DNA of 24,322 nt from JACQKT01 sp038063055 (GTDB lineage Bacteria > Patescibacteriota > Minisyncoccia > UBA6257 > 2-01-FULL-56-20), in contig JBBTVY010000011.1 in assembly GCA_038063055.1 (NCBI GenBank), positions 1 through 24,322 of the forward strand, in the 5' to 3' direction. Both the position numbers and the translations under genes were made by a program. Under the pieces are notes generated by a model that was given only the letters and a program-made list of their open reading frames with translations, was not told where the DNA came from and made no database searches. Positions 1 through 6,743 of the stretch are shown in pieces. Position 1 is the stretch's first letter; every line of letters begins with the position of its first letter.

Positions 1-370
1 TTGCTGGACAGCGAGCGAAGCGAGCGGCGGCGGGGCGGAGCGTTCAAAATTCGCAATCCGGATTTTCGTCAAAAAAAGTTCGGATTTTAACCAAAAGGTA
101 CCGCTTTGTGCGGGAGAAAGCGTATAGCGAGATTCCCTCCCCCTCCGCGCCGTATTTATAATCTTTTTCAGCATAGCCCTTATCGAGGCCTTTCAAAAAC
201 AAAATTGGCCGGAGGCGATACTTTTTCTGTTGCTGGGAATTATCTCTCTTTGGGCGGATATACGGAAAAGCTGAAACCTGCCTGTCGGCAAGCAGGTTTG
301 GCAACAAGCCGCCGCACCTATTGACGCCGACGGTTTCTTTACTCACGGGGGATAGGACAACATCTTTTTT
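1..370. other. Left edge, no confident gene
   Basis: No gene here can be supported with confidence. A minus-strand frame from 346 (GTG) to 44 could encode 100 residues rich in Lys, Arg and Tyr, but it resembles no family I recognise, it starts with GTG, and part of it is made by the hairpin at 274-299. A plus-strand frame (106-324) has the same weakness. Bases 11-22 carry a GCGAGCGAAGCG motif that is also the core of the repeats at 1932-1957 and inside infB. Confidence 0.4.
274..299. repeat. Short palindromic repeat
   Basis: The 8-base arms AAACCTGC (274-281) and GCAGGTTT (292-299) pair perfectly around a 10-base loop. GC-rich palindromes of this type are common between genes in Patescibacteria genomes. 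No second copy is seen in this window. Its function is unknown. Confidence 0.55.
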
Positions 371-411
371 ATAAAAAAAGCGACAGTAAGCCCGCGAGGA
401 CTTCTGTCGCT
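371..411 (-). terminator. Rho-independent terminator of the PurN-like gene
   Basis: On the minus strand, AGCGACAG (411-404) pairs with CTGTCGCT (386-379). The inner AAG/CTT pairs extend the stem past a bulge, and a run of seven T residues follows (378-372). This is the classic layout, placed 47 bases after the stop of the minus-strand gene that ends at 458. Confidence 0.8.
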
Positions 412-457
412 GTTCTAGGGATGAACAAGGAGTTTTTGGACGCGCCGACGCCCTTTT

Positions 458-1201
458 TTACCCGTTCGGGAAAGCCGCCACTCCGGCCGCTATCGCTTCT
501 TCAAGTAGGGCTTCTTCGCCCGGTTCGATAAGCGGACTTCCACGGTGGATTTCTCGCGGTTCCCTCATTTCTGAAAAGCGGAGGAGCGTTTCAACAACGA
601 GATTGTGTTCGTAAGGAAGAACACGCACGGCGAGCTTCTCCGCGTCGTCATCCTTCCATATTTGCACAAGCCTGTTGCCGAGAATCGCGCCGCCATCCAC
701 TTCATCGGTAACGCGGTGCACGGTTGCCTCGGTCATGAATGACCGGCCAACTCTTTGGGCGAAGTGGAGCACGGCGTGATGCACCGCGAGGCCGCGCATT
801 CCCTTTCCGCCGAAACCGGGGCGCGCTCCGTCAAGCGGACCGGGATGCTGATTGAAGATCATCTTTCGATATTCGGCGATGACGTTCGGCGGCATGGTGG
901 GAGTGAAGCCGCATTGCGCGACAAGGTCTACGTTGCGCAGGCGGCACTCGCGGAGGATCGCTTCGCCGAAAGCATCAGGATTTTCGAATTCCTTTCGGAC
1001 GATAACCGCAGTGTCCTTTTCCGGAAACCCCATTTCCATGGCTTTTACGATGCCGCCGGCATCAGGCTTGCTTGAGATTACGAGCGCCGGGTTAACGTGC
1101 AACAAGAATCTGCTTTTGCACGCACGCAAAATTTCTTTCATCGTGGTACCCCCGCCGGAAATGCAAACCGCGATATTCAAAGAACCGTTCTTCATATTCA
1201 T
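458..1201 (-). CDS. purN: PurN-like formyltransferase
   Basis: A 247-residue protein of the formyltransferase family. PurN moves a formyl group from 10-formyltetrahydrofolate to GAR in purine synthesis in the cytoplasm. Visible marks are the phosphate-binding SGGGTT loop near residues 15-20, the catalytic Asn-x-His-Pro at 117-120, and the Asp-containing DEVDGG at 166-171, matching the Asn/His/Asp triad of E. coli PurN. It is longer than E. coli PurN (212) and the segment after the NxHP motif (GPLDGARPGFGGKGMRG) differs from the usual KYPGLHTHR-like loop, so it may be a divergent subfamily with a different acceptor. The gene stands alone, is divergent from dedA, and is followed by a strong terminator. 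ATG at 1201 or the third codon (1195) could be the start. Confidence 0.78.
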   Translation of the reverse strand: MNMKNGSLNIAVCISGGGTTMKEILRACKSRFLLHVNPALVISSKPDAGGIVKAMEMGFPEKDTAVIVRKEFENPDAFGEAILRECRLRNVDLVAQCGFTPTMPPNVIAEYRKMIFNQHPGPLDGARPGFGGKGMRGLAVHHAVLHFAQRVGRSFMTEATVHRVTDEVDGGAILGNRLVQIWKDDDAEKLAVRVLPYEHNLVVETLLRFSEMREPREIHRGSPLIEPGEEALLEEAIAAGVAAFPNG

Positions 1202-1376
1202 ACGTGTCTCCTTGAGTTTGGGTGTGTTCGTTTATCTGTTATTCGGTTGCCAATGTGCTTCGATGCCGGGAAATATTTCCGTATCGATTCCTGAAAACTA
1301 ACAATTGTAGGGATTTTTTGCAATAGCGGCCGGAAATATTTTATGAGGCATGTAATTCGGATGGTTTCTTTTTTTG

Positions 1377-1392
1377 CCTAAATTCATTTAGG
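1377..1392 (+). promoter_or_regulatory. Hairpin over the dedA ribosome binding region
   Basis: CCTAAAT (1377-1383) and ATTTAGG (1386-1392) are perfect inverted repeats two bases apart, ending eight bases before the dedA ATG. The only Shine-Dalgarno-like bases (AGGA, 1390-1393) lie in the second arm. The hairpin could limit ribosome access, though the two-base loop is tight and it could be a chance palindrome. The rest of 1202-1400 is intergenic between divergent genes; I see no convincing promoter. Confidence 0.3.
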
Positions 1393-1400
1393 ATAAGATT

Positions 1401-1925
1401 ATGGATTTTATAAATCTTCTCGCGCCGACACTTGAACATGTCGGCAGGCTGGGTTACTGGCTGATTCTTTTGATATCTTTCGCCGAATCCATTGCTTTCG
1501 TAGGAACCATATTGCCTGGGACAACGCTCGTAGTTTTCGCCGGACTTCTGGCTTCGCAAGGGCATTTCAACATAATCAACCTTATCTGGTTCGCCGCGGC
1601 AGGAGCGATTCTCGGAGACGGCTTGAGTTATTTTCTTGGCACTCGTGGAAAAGATTTTTTTAAGAACGAAAATAAACTGCTGAAATTGAGCCACTTGGAA
1701 AAAGGGGAGGAATTTTTCAAAAAACACGGGCCTAAGAGTGTATTCTTGGGCAGATTCATCGGATTTATAAGGCCGATTATTCCTTTCGTTGCCGGCCTTT
1801 CCAAAATGGATAAATGGACCTTTTTGTTCTGGAACGTTTCAAGCGCCGTTCTCTGGGCAGTTTTTTATCTCCTAATCGGTTATTTCTTCGGCGGAGCTAT
1901 CGATACAATCGGCAAAGCGCTTTGA
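1401..1925 (+). CDS. DedA family membrane protein
   Basis: A 174-residue integral membrane protein of the DedA/VTT family, members of which act in lipid transport across the inner membrane (for example undecaprenyl phosphate or phosphatidylethanolamine recycling). Hydrophobic segments lie near residues 15-50, 55-80, 118-140 and 145-170. The family signature is present: an acidic Glu in ISFAESIAF near residue 29, the GTILPG re-entrant loop near 35-40, and GRFIGFIRPIIPFVAG near 116-131 with the conserved arginines and prolines. The length is close to the normal ~200 residues. The gene stands alone between the divergent PurN-like gene and a convergent tRNA-Leu, with hairpins downstream. The substrate cannot be read from sequence. 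Confidence 0.88.
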   Translation: MDFINLLAPTLEHVGRLGYWLILLISFAESIAFVGTILPGTTLVVFAGLLASQGHFNIINLIWFAAAGAILGDGLSYFLGTRGKDFFKNENKLLKLSHLEKGEEFFKKHGPKSVFLGRFIGFIRPIIPFVAGLSKMDKWTFLFWNVSSAVLWAVFYLLIGYFFGGAIDTIGKAL

Positions 1926-1931
1926 TATTTG

Positions 1932-1957
1932 TCCCTCGCCGCTTCGCTCGCTCGGGA
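1932..1957. repeat. GC-rich palindromic repeat, same family as the infB insert
   Basis: A 26-base element bounded by TCCC and GGGA, with the core GCTTCGCTCGCTC. It aligns to 4846-4873 inside infB at 24 of 26 positions with a two-base gap. A related 12-base core lies at 11-22 in reverse orientation. It sits just after the dedA stop codon. Confidence 0.6.
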
Positions 1958-1962
1958 CATTT

Positions 1963-2000
1963 GAAAATCTAATCCCGTCTTTGGGACGGGAAAGATTTTC
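1963..2000. terminator. Two-sided hairpin between dedA and tRNA-Leu
   Basis: GAAAATCT (1963-1970) pairs with AGATTTTC (1993-2000), and inside it CCCGTC (1974-1979) pairs with GACGGG (1985-1990). It lies between convergent dedA and tRNA-Leu. There is no long T run on either side, so it is a probable rather than typical terminator that may serve both strands. Confidence 0.5.
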
Positions 2001-2006
2001 TAAGTG

Positions 2007-2092
2007 TGCCCGGGGCCAGAATCGAACTGGCAAGAGCTTTTACGCTCACGACATTTTAAGTGTCGCGTGTTTACCTATTTCACCACCCGGAC
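2007..2092 (-). tRNA. tRNA-Leu (anticodon UAA)
   Basis: Read on the minus strand it folds as an 86-base class II tRNA. The acceptor arms GTCCGGG and CCCGGGC pair with one G-U pair and an A discriminator. The anticodon stem CGACA/TGTCG encloses CTTAAAA, giving anticodon TAA. A long variable arm (TGAGC...GCTC) and the TTCGATT T-loop are present. No CCA is encoded. The 5' 18 bases are shared with the end of the HNH gene on the same strand. Confidence 0.93.
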
Positions 2093-2563
2093 GTTTCTTT
2101 TTCTATTTTTACCTCTATGTGTCGGTTTTAAACTGTGGCAATTTGGGCACAAGATTCTCAAATTCTCTATTCGATTATCATGCCTGTCGCCGTTTATATG
2201 GTCAAGTTCAAGCGGTAAGTAACCGCCAACTGCCATTTTAGCCCAACTGCATTCTTCACAATACTGTGGTTTTAATCCTACTGCAAATAATCTTTTTTTA
2301 AGTTTAAAACTTTGAAAATTACTGTTTTTCGTCAATATTTTTTCAAGCGACAGTATCGGTTTGCCGATTCCGCGCAGTCCTTTATTCCACGCTTTTCCCT
2401 TAAAATGTTTTGTGCTTAGTTTGTATTCCTTCGCGTACTTTTTAACTTGGTCGTAATTTCCACCCGCCTCGCGCAAGCCAAGCTTATTAAGTACCTGCCT
2501 AAAACTTAGCGAATTTATTACTGCTTCCTTCAACTGACTTTCTGTCCACGACCTTTTCTTCAT
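2075..2563 (-). CDS. HNH endonuclease
   Basis: A 162-residue HNH nuclease. The N-terminal part (residues ~6-30) looks like a helix-turn-helix and the middle is basic. The nuclease core shows Cys102/Cys105, the catalytic LELDHINGD around Asp121-His122, Asn130, and CPNC-H at 139-143, a zinc-stabilised beta-beta-alpha metal site. Such stand-alone HNH genes are common in phages and as mobile genes in small bacterial genomes. Its last codons and TAG stop lie inside the tRNA-Leu gene on the same strand, so Val-Arg-Val-Val-Lys is encoded by the tRNA 5' end. This suggests insertion next to the tRNA or coupled processing. The start ATG at 2563 is followed directly by a plausible family N-terminus. Target site unknown. 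Confidence 0.85.
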   Translation of the reverse strand: MKKRSWTESQLKEAVINSLSFRQVLNKLGLREAGGNYDQVKKYAKEYKLSTKHFKGKAWNKGLRGIGKPILSLEKILTKNSNFQSFKLKKRLFAVGLKPQYCEECSWAKMAVGGYLPLELDHINGDRHDNRIENLRILCPNCHSLKPTHRGKNRKRNVRVVK

Positions 2564-2641
2564 TTAAGGTCAATTGTAACAAACGGTAAACGTCTAATCA
2601 AATTATAAAAGCGCGTTTACCATCAAAAAAAGACAAATTTT

Positions 2642-2989
2642 CTATTCTCCCAACTTGAGAATAATCAGAGCTATAATTCCCAAGATAATGCCGACAATCT
2701 GAAGTGGCGTTAATGTTTCTTTGAAAATTAAAATACCAACTACCAAAAATCCAACAATACTTAATATGCTCCAGATAATCGAAGTAACCACAAGCCCTTC
2801 TCGAAGCAGGGTGGGGATATAGAAAAATCCGGAGAAAGCGTAAGCAGTCAATGCCGCGAAATAAAAAACCGGTTTTGTGTTCGTGGACCAATATTTTGCC
2901 AAGACATCGCCGGTAACAACCGAAATTGCCGCAAAACATAAAAGAGTCCATACGGGAAATTTCGAAAAAATGTTAAGAAACCAATCCAT
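2642..2989 (-). CDS. Small four-helix SMR/EamA-like transporter
   Basis: A 115-residue membrane protein with about four hydrophobic helices (residues ~10-28, 38-58, 65-87, 92-112). The last two helices (GFLVVGILIFKETLTPLQIVG) match the small multidrug resistance / EamA half-transporter pattern, in which dimers exchange substrate for protons. When helix 1 is laid beside EmrE, the essential Glu14 position appears to hold Val, while an Asp occurs two or three residues later in VTGDVLAK. It is therefore probably not a typical drug exporter. The ATG is 9 bases after the 3' end of tRNA-Cys, so it is probably co-transcribed with rbfA and the tRNA. Substrate unknown. Confidence 0.72.
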   Translation of the reverse strand: MDWFLNIFSKFPVWTLLCFAAISVVTGDVLAKYWSTNTKPVFYFAALTAYAFSGFFYIPTLLREGLVVTSIIWSILSIVGFLVVGILIFKETLTPLQIVGIILGIIALIILKLGE

Positions 2990-2998
2990 ATGATTTAG

Positions 2999-3070
2999 AG
3001 ACCTGGGCGGGAATTGAACCCGCGTATAAGGGTTTTGCAGACCCTTGCCTTACCACTTGGCTACCAGGTC
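2999..3070 (-). tRNA. tRNA-Cys (anticodon GCA)
   Basis: The minus strand gives a 72-base tRNA. The acceptor stem starts GACCTGG and ends CCAGGTC with a T discriminator, typical of tRNA-Cys. The anticodon stem AGGGT/ACCCT encloses CTGCAAA, giving anticodon GCA. The T-arm is CGGGTTCAATTCCCG. No CCA is encoded. It starts 3 bases after the rbfA stop codon and ends 9 bases before the next gene, so it is embedded in a protein-coding operon. Confidence 0.95.
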
Positions 3071-3073
3071 GTA

Positions 3074-3409
3074 TTATATATTATCCTCTTCCAATAATAT
3101 TTTTTCAACGCCGGATGCATATTCCGGGCCGCGGTCTATTTCAAACATTATTCTCGGCATCGGCCTTATATTGAGCTTTTTGAAAAGAGTTGTTTGCAGT
3201 CTGTTCCGGGCCCGGCTGAGCGAATCAAAAATTTCTTTCGCTTTTTCGCTCGGAAGCACGCTGACTCTTACTTTCGCCGTTTCAAGTTTACTGTCTACTT
3301 CAACCTCGGTTATGGTCGCGAGCGTGTTCCCGAATTCAAATTCCTTTATGATTATTTTGCTGAGTTCCTCGCGTATTAACTTTCCGACGCGCTGATTTCT
3401 GAAATTCAT
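3074..3409 (-). CDS. rbfA: Ribosome-binding factor A
   Basis: A 111-residue RbfA. It binds the 30S subunit and assists late 16S rRNA processing and helix 1 folding. The sequence shows the single KH-like fold of the family: RVGKLIREELSKII at 7-20, then a TITEVEVDSKLETAKVRVSVL beta hairpin, then a helix and RPMPRIMFEIDRGPEYASGVEKIL at the C-terminus. The length is normal. It follows infB on the same strand, the widespread infB-rbfA order, but with a 117-base spacer holding a long inverted repeat whose end touches the start codon. There is no good Shine-Dalgarno sequence before the ATG at 3409. Confidence 0.93.
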   Translation of the reverse strand: MNFRNQRVGKLIREELSKIIIKEFEFGNTLATITEVEVDSKLETAKVRVSVLPSEKAKEIFDSLSRARNRLQTTLFKKLNIRPMPRIMFEIDRGPEYASGVEKILLEEDNI

Positions 3410-3526
3410 CCCGTTAGAGGCCGCGGTCGCGCCGAATGACCTTTATTACAATCCAAGTCGGTAAAAAAATAATAAAACAAAAATAGCGCAGGAACGTAAT
3501 TGACCGCAACCTGCCTCTAACGGGAT
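3408..3526 (-). promoter_or_regulatory. Long inverted repeat between infB and rbfA
   Basis: A 14-base perfect inverted repeat (3408-3421 and 3513-3526) spans the whole infB-rbfA spacer. A second pair, GCGGTC (3423-3428) and GACCGC (3502-3507), extends the pairing inward. In the mRNA the distal arm covers the rbfA ribosome landing site up to AT of its ATG. A competing local hairpin (3514-3510 with 3492-3488, minus sense) is followed by a T-rich stretch, like a weak terminator. The layout could be an attenuator or a palindromic repeat that happened to insert here. Confidence 0.5.
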
Positions 3527-5074
3527 TCATTTCTCAATGACCAAAAGGTCGCCGGTTTTAAACATTATTTCCGAACTTACGAGCAGGCCGGCTTCTTTGC
3601 CTTCGCTCACTTCGACTGCGTCTTTTTTCTGCTGCTGGAGATTGACTACGCGGCCGGAACCGATGATGCTATCGTTCCGTTCAATTCCGAATTGTGCCTT
3701 GTTCTTAAAGACGCCGGATTCCACCTTTCCTCCGACAATCTGCTTTTGCGGGTCGTTCTGATTGAATACGGCCAGAATTTTCAACGTGCCGAGCGGAGCC
3801 GGCTTTTCGAGTTCAAGCAAAAAGTCGTCGATGGCTTTCAGAAGTTCGTAAATTATTTCAGAGGAAATTATTCTTATCTTGTTTGTATCCGCGAGATACT
3901 TGGGGCCTTTTTCGGCCTTGCTCTTGAAAGCGATTATTACGGCTTTTCCCGAAATGGCCATTTTCACGTCGTTGTCGTTTACGTCGCCGACGGATTCACC
4001 GAGGATTTTGAGCGGTTTTTGCTGGGCGATGGCTTTTATTATTCCGGAAAGAGCTTCAAGCGAGCCGCTGTCCGAAGCTTTTATGATAAGGCGCAAAGCC
4101 GGAGTTTCTTTGGTTATGGCAAGCGGATTCGCCTGACCGATGGACGACAAATTAACCGGCCCTGCTTCGGGCAAGTCAGTTTTTTCGACGGCCGAAAATT
4201 CTTCGCCGACCTGAGGCAACGTTTCGAAGCCGATAATCAAGGCGGGGGACGAGGGAGAAAGCTCTTTCGCGGATTTGCCCAGGAAATTTTCGAGTATTTT
4301 TATTTTGCCCTTTGCGGTTTCAGTTGATATAAATTCTCCGACTTTGATGACGCCGTTTTTAACGATAACGGATGCTTCCAGGCCGCGCTGACGGTCCATT
4401 TTGGCTTCAAGTATATAGCCGCTGGCGACCGCATTTTTGTCGTAGGTCAGATGCTCGATTTCTGCGGAAAGAAGAATCAAGTCCAGGAGTTCGTTGACGC
4501 CTTCTCCGGTCTTGGCGGAAACCGGCTGATAACTTATTTGTCCGCCGTAGCCCTCCAGAAGGACGTTGTTTGACGCCAGTTCGTTTTTGACGCGCTCGAT
4601 GTCGGCGTTGTTCTTGTCTATTTTGGTGATGGCGACGACGAACTGCGTTTTCGTTTCCTCGAGAATTTTTATGGATTCCTTTGTTTGCGGCTTCAGGCCT
4701 TCGTCCGCGGCGACAACAAGTATGGCGAGGTCTGCGATATTCGCCCCGCGCGAGCGCATTTTGGTAAACGCTTCGTGGCCGGGAGTATCGATGAAAGTTA
4801 TTTTGCGAATACTCGCAAAATCATCCCGAGGCGTTTGCCGAGGGATCCCTCGATTCGCTTCGCTCTCTCGGGATTTCGGTTCGTCTAAAGGATGAACCTC
4901 AATTTCATACGCACCAATAGATTGCGTGATGCCGCCAGCCTCGCGTTCGGCGACATTTGTCTTTCTGATGTAGTCGAGCAGAGTGGTTTTGCCGTGGTCG
5001 ACGTGTCCCATAACCGCGACAATGGGCGGACGTTGAAGCAAGTTTTCAGTTTTTGGATTTTTATTATCAGTCAT
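3527..5074 (-). CDS. infB: Translation initiation factor IF-2
   Basis: A 515-residue IF-2, the GTPase that places initiator tRNA on the ribosome. The G motifs are all visible: GHVDHGKT at 23-30, GGIT at 47-50, DTPGH at 96-100, TKID at 150-153 and SAK at 186-188, followed by beta-barrel domain II, domain III and the C-terminal fMet-tRNA binding domain ending GDLLVIEK. It lacks the IF2-N and linker domains of E. coli IF-2 (890 residues), as is common in reduced genomes. Residues ~64-90, between switch I and the DTPGH motif, are an unusual Arg/Glu/Ser-rich insertion encoded by a palindromic repeat. The ATG at 5074 is preceded by a 51-base spacer shared with the divergent tRNA-Ser promoter. Confidence 0.95.
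   Translation of the reverse strand: MTDNKNPKTENLLQRPPIVAVMGHVDHGKTTLLDYIRKTNVAEREAGGITQSIGAYEIEVHPLDEPKSRESEANRGIPRQTPRDDFASIRKITFIDTPGHEAFTKMRSRGANIADLAILVVAADEGLKPQTKESIKILEETKTQFVVAITKIDKNNADIERVKNELASNNVLLEGYGGQISYQPVSAKTGEGVNELLDLILLSAEIEHLTYDKNAVASGYILEAKMDRQRGLEASVIVKNGVIKVGEFISTETAKGKIKILENFLGKSAKELSPSSPALIIGFETLPQVGEEFSAVEKTDLPEAGPVNLSSIGQANPLAITKETPALRLIIKASDSGSLEALSGIIKAIAQQKPLKILGESVGDVNDNDVKMAISGKAVIIAFKSKAEKGPKYLADTNKIRIISSEIIYELLKAIDDFLLELEKPAPLGTLKILAVFNQNDPQKQIVGGKVESGVFKNKAQFGIERNDSIIGSGRVVNLQQQKKDAVEVSEGKEAGLLVSSEIMFKTGDLLVIEK
4801..4873. repeat. Palindromic element inside infB
   Basis: Three nested or adjacent palindromes are packed in 73 coding bases. TTTTGCGA (4801-4808) pairs with TCGCAAAA (4813-4820). 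TCCCGAG (4824-4830) pairs with CTCGGGA (4867-4873). CGAGGGATCCCTCG (4839-4852) is self-complementary. Bases 4846-4873 match the intergenic repeat at 1932-1957. The infB reading frame stays open through the element, giving about 24-27 extra residues. Confidence 0.7.
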
Positions 5075-5084
5075 GTTCTTAGTC

Positions 5085-5113
5085 TTGTGAAATTAACAGA
5101 ATTCGCCCATAAT
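5085..5113 (+). promoter_or_regulatory. Probable promoter of tRNA-Ser
   Basis: TTGTGA (5085-5090) and CATAAT (5108-5113) are separated by 17 bases, matching the sigma-70 consensus at 4 of 6 and 5 of 6 positions. The expected start point falls a few bases before the tRNA at 5126. A weaker minus-strand candidate for infB (TTGTAA with TAATTT, 17-base spacing) overlaps it. Confidence 0.5.
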
Positions 5114-5125
5114 TACAAGAAATTT

Positions 5126-5212
5126 GGTGAGGTGGCTGAGCGGCCGAAAGCGGCTCCGTGCTAAGGAGTTAGGGGAGAAATCCTCTCGTGGGTTCGAATC
5201 CCACCCTCACCG
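5126..5212 (+). tRNA. tRNA-Ser (anticodon GCU)
   Basis: An 87-base class II tRNA. The acceptor arms GGTGAGG and CCTCACC pair fully, followed by discriminator G. The anticodon stem GCTCC/GGAGT encloses GTGCTAA, giving anticodon GCT. A long variable arm AGGGGAGAAATCCTCT and the T-arm GTGGGTTCGAATCCCAC are present. No CCA follows. It marks the last core gene before the accessory region. Confidence 0.95.
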
Positions 5213-5237
5213 CAGACTAGTGAGACCGTGTTTCGCG

Positions 5238-5264
5238 ACCGCCCCCTACTAAGGGGTGGTTTGG
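5238..5264 (+). terminator. Hairpin after tRNA-Ser
   Basis: ACCGCCCC (5238-5245) pairs with GGGGTGGT (5253-5260) with one G-U pair around a seven-base loop, and TTGG follows. It lies 26 bases beyond the tRNA and is a plausible terminator, though the T run is short. It could also be part of an integration junction. Confidence 0.45.
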
Positions 5265-5316
5265 TTAATGTGCCAGTAATAAGAATTAAACTCTGAAGAT
5301 TGGTAAACTGAAGACA

Positions 5317-6729
5317 ATGATGCTCGATAAAAAAGAATTTATAGAAAAAGCAACCCTTATCTATCATTCGGGCTACAATAAAAATTTTGACAGCTTTACG
5401 AGTATGCTGCGATGGAGTCGCGTACCCATCTTGCGAAGAAACGGTTTTTTCATGGCCGCATTACAGTCCAATATGCTGAAGTCATTAGCGGTATTTCAGG
5501 AAGACTTAAGAAAGGCAGAGGGGGAGCTAAGGGATGCACAAGATGATGAAGCAAAGAAAAAAGCGGAACACCGAATACTTGTTCAGCGTCAGTGGATTCG
5601 CGTGTTACAGACCATTGCTGATGGAATAGCTTGGCGTTTTTATCGTTTCAACAGACCACTTCTACGGGTGATGTCCGAGAATAGTAATCCTGGGGACCTG
5701 AAGAAATCTGATTATGACTATGTTGCATTACTTCGGCAGTTGCTTGTTTCCGCTCCTCGCTTCAGCTTGAGAATTGCAAATGACCTGACACGCTTTCTGC
5801 GTATTGCGGATATCACAATATTCTTTTCAGGTAATAAAGTCATGCTTTATGAGGTAAAGAAAAAAGGAGAAAAGATTTTCGATTCTGGTACAATTTTGGC
5901 GGAAATGCGAAAACATCGCGTTTGGCCAAAACCCCAAAAACTCAGGCAACTTGTCGCGCAGATGGCTATAATTAATGAAAAAATACAGGTTCCAGTAGTA
6001 GAGAATGGAAAGATAGTTAAACAGGTTGAGATTGATATTGTTAATCTTGATTTTGATATCAAGAATCATTTTTCTGCGCTGAAGCGTTTCATTCGTCAGG
6101 CCGATAAAGATGTGTTCGCGGCAGGAATCGTTGAAGAAGGGTATCACATTGAGGTTACAGCGGCAGAGAAGTTGAAGGCATCAGAGCTGGAAAGATTAAA
6201 AGCGGCAAAACGCGCTGTTCCTGGATGGATAAAAAAAACGGACGGGTCAGTCATTAAGGTTGCCAATTTCGACAGTTTCATAGATGCTGGAACTGAGTTT
6301 CCTCGTAACATACTTCCGTATTCGGTTCTTCCACTTTCAGCCACCGATTGCACGAGACTTATGATGGGGCATCTGCAGGTATTTGTATCCGTAGACACAG
6401 GCATACTTCGAAGAAAGCTAATCGAGCGGGGCTGGAGGATAAAAGACGGCAATCCGTGGAAAGAAATGGCAAAAGCAGGAAAGACGAGGACTCACATGTT
6501 TGACCATGACAGAGACAGCACACTCTTTTATCTTGAAAAAGACGAAGGAAACGCTACATACAAAAGTGCCGTGCTACTCGATGACGTGCTCATGATGGCC
6601 ACTTCTTTTTATGGACTCGACTTCATTTTAGACAGTGTTGATGCTATGTTCGAAACCTCAAAAACGGAAAAGAAAAGGAAAAGACTCATTGCTCGTAATT
6701 ATGTCGGGGAGCGACGCGTGCTTCTATAG
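5317..6729 (+). CDS. Unrecognised protein with a PD-(D/E)XK-like motif
   Basis: A 470-residue protein I do not recognise as a named family. Residues ~55-95 are highly charged and probably coiled-coil. The centre carries a possible PD-(D/E)XK nuclease core: RIADITIFF with Asp165, a short turn, then MLYEVKKK with Glu179 and Lys181, followed by a helix QKLRQLVAQMAIINEK (~207-222), the usual D...ExK plus Q-helix order. The C-terminal half is mixed alpha/beta and ends in a basic tail (KTEKKRKRLIARNY). It stands between tRNA-Ser and a convergent serine recombinase whose stop is only 14 bases away, which suggests it belongs to the inserted module. Either of two adjacent ATG codons (5317, 5320) may start it. 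Role in restriction, DNA repair or element maintenance is open. Confidence 0.6.
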   Translation: MMLDKKEFIEKATLIYHSGYNKNFDSFTSMLRWSRVPILRRNGFFMAALQSNMLKSLAVFQEDLRKAEGELRDAQDDEAKKKAEHRILVQRQWIRVLQTIADGIAWRFYRFNRPLLRVMSENSNPGDLKKSDYDYVALLRQLLVSAPRFSLRIANDLTRFLRIADITIFFSGNKVMLYEVKKKGEKIFDSGTILAEMRKHRVWPKPQKLRQLVAQMAIINEKIQVPVVENGKIVKQVEIDIVNLDFDIKNHFSALKRFIRQADKDVFAAGIVEEGYHIEVTAAEKLKASELERLKAAKRAVPGWIKKTDGSVIKVANFDSFIDAGTEFPRNILPYSVLPLSATDCTRLMMGHLQVFVSVDTGILRRKLIERGWRIKDGNPWKEMAKAGKTRTHMFDHDRDSTLFYLEKDEGNATYKSAVLLDDVLMMATSFYGLDFILDSVDAMFETSKTEKKRKRLIARNYVGERRVLL

Positions 6730-6743
6730 GAATTATAGATACC

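Noticed and set aside
106..324. Plus-strand frame containing KPACRQAG
   Set aside because: The motif is the translation of the palindrome at 274-299; no family or codon signal supports a gene.
2004..2222. Plus-strand frame beginning MCPGPESNWQ
   Set aside because: It is the reverse strand of tRNA-Leu and the HNH gene; a common false gene.
4892..5164. Plus-strand frame ending GEVAERPKAAPC
   Set aside because: The end is the sense-strand translation of tRNA-Ser and the rest is the reverse of infB.
5161..5367. Minus-strand frame of 68 residues containing GEGGIRTHERISPLTP
   Set aside because: This phrase is the well-known translation of the reverse strand of tRNA-Ser and is not a protein.
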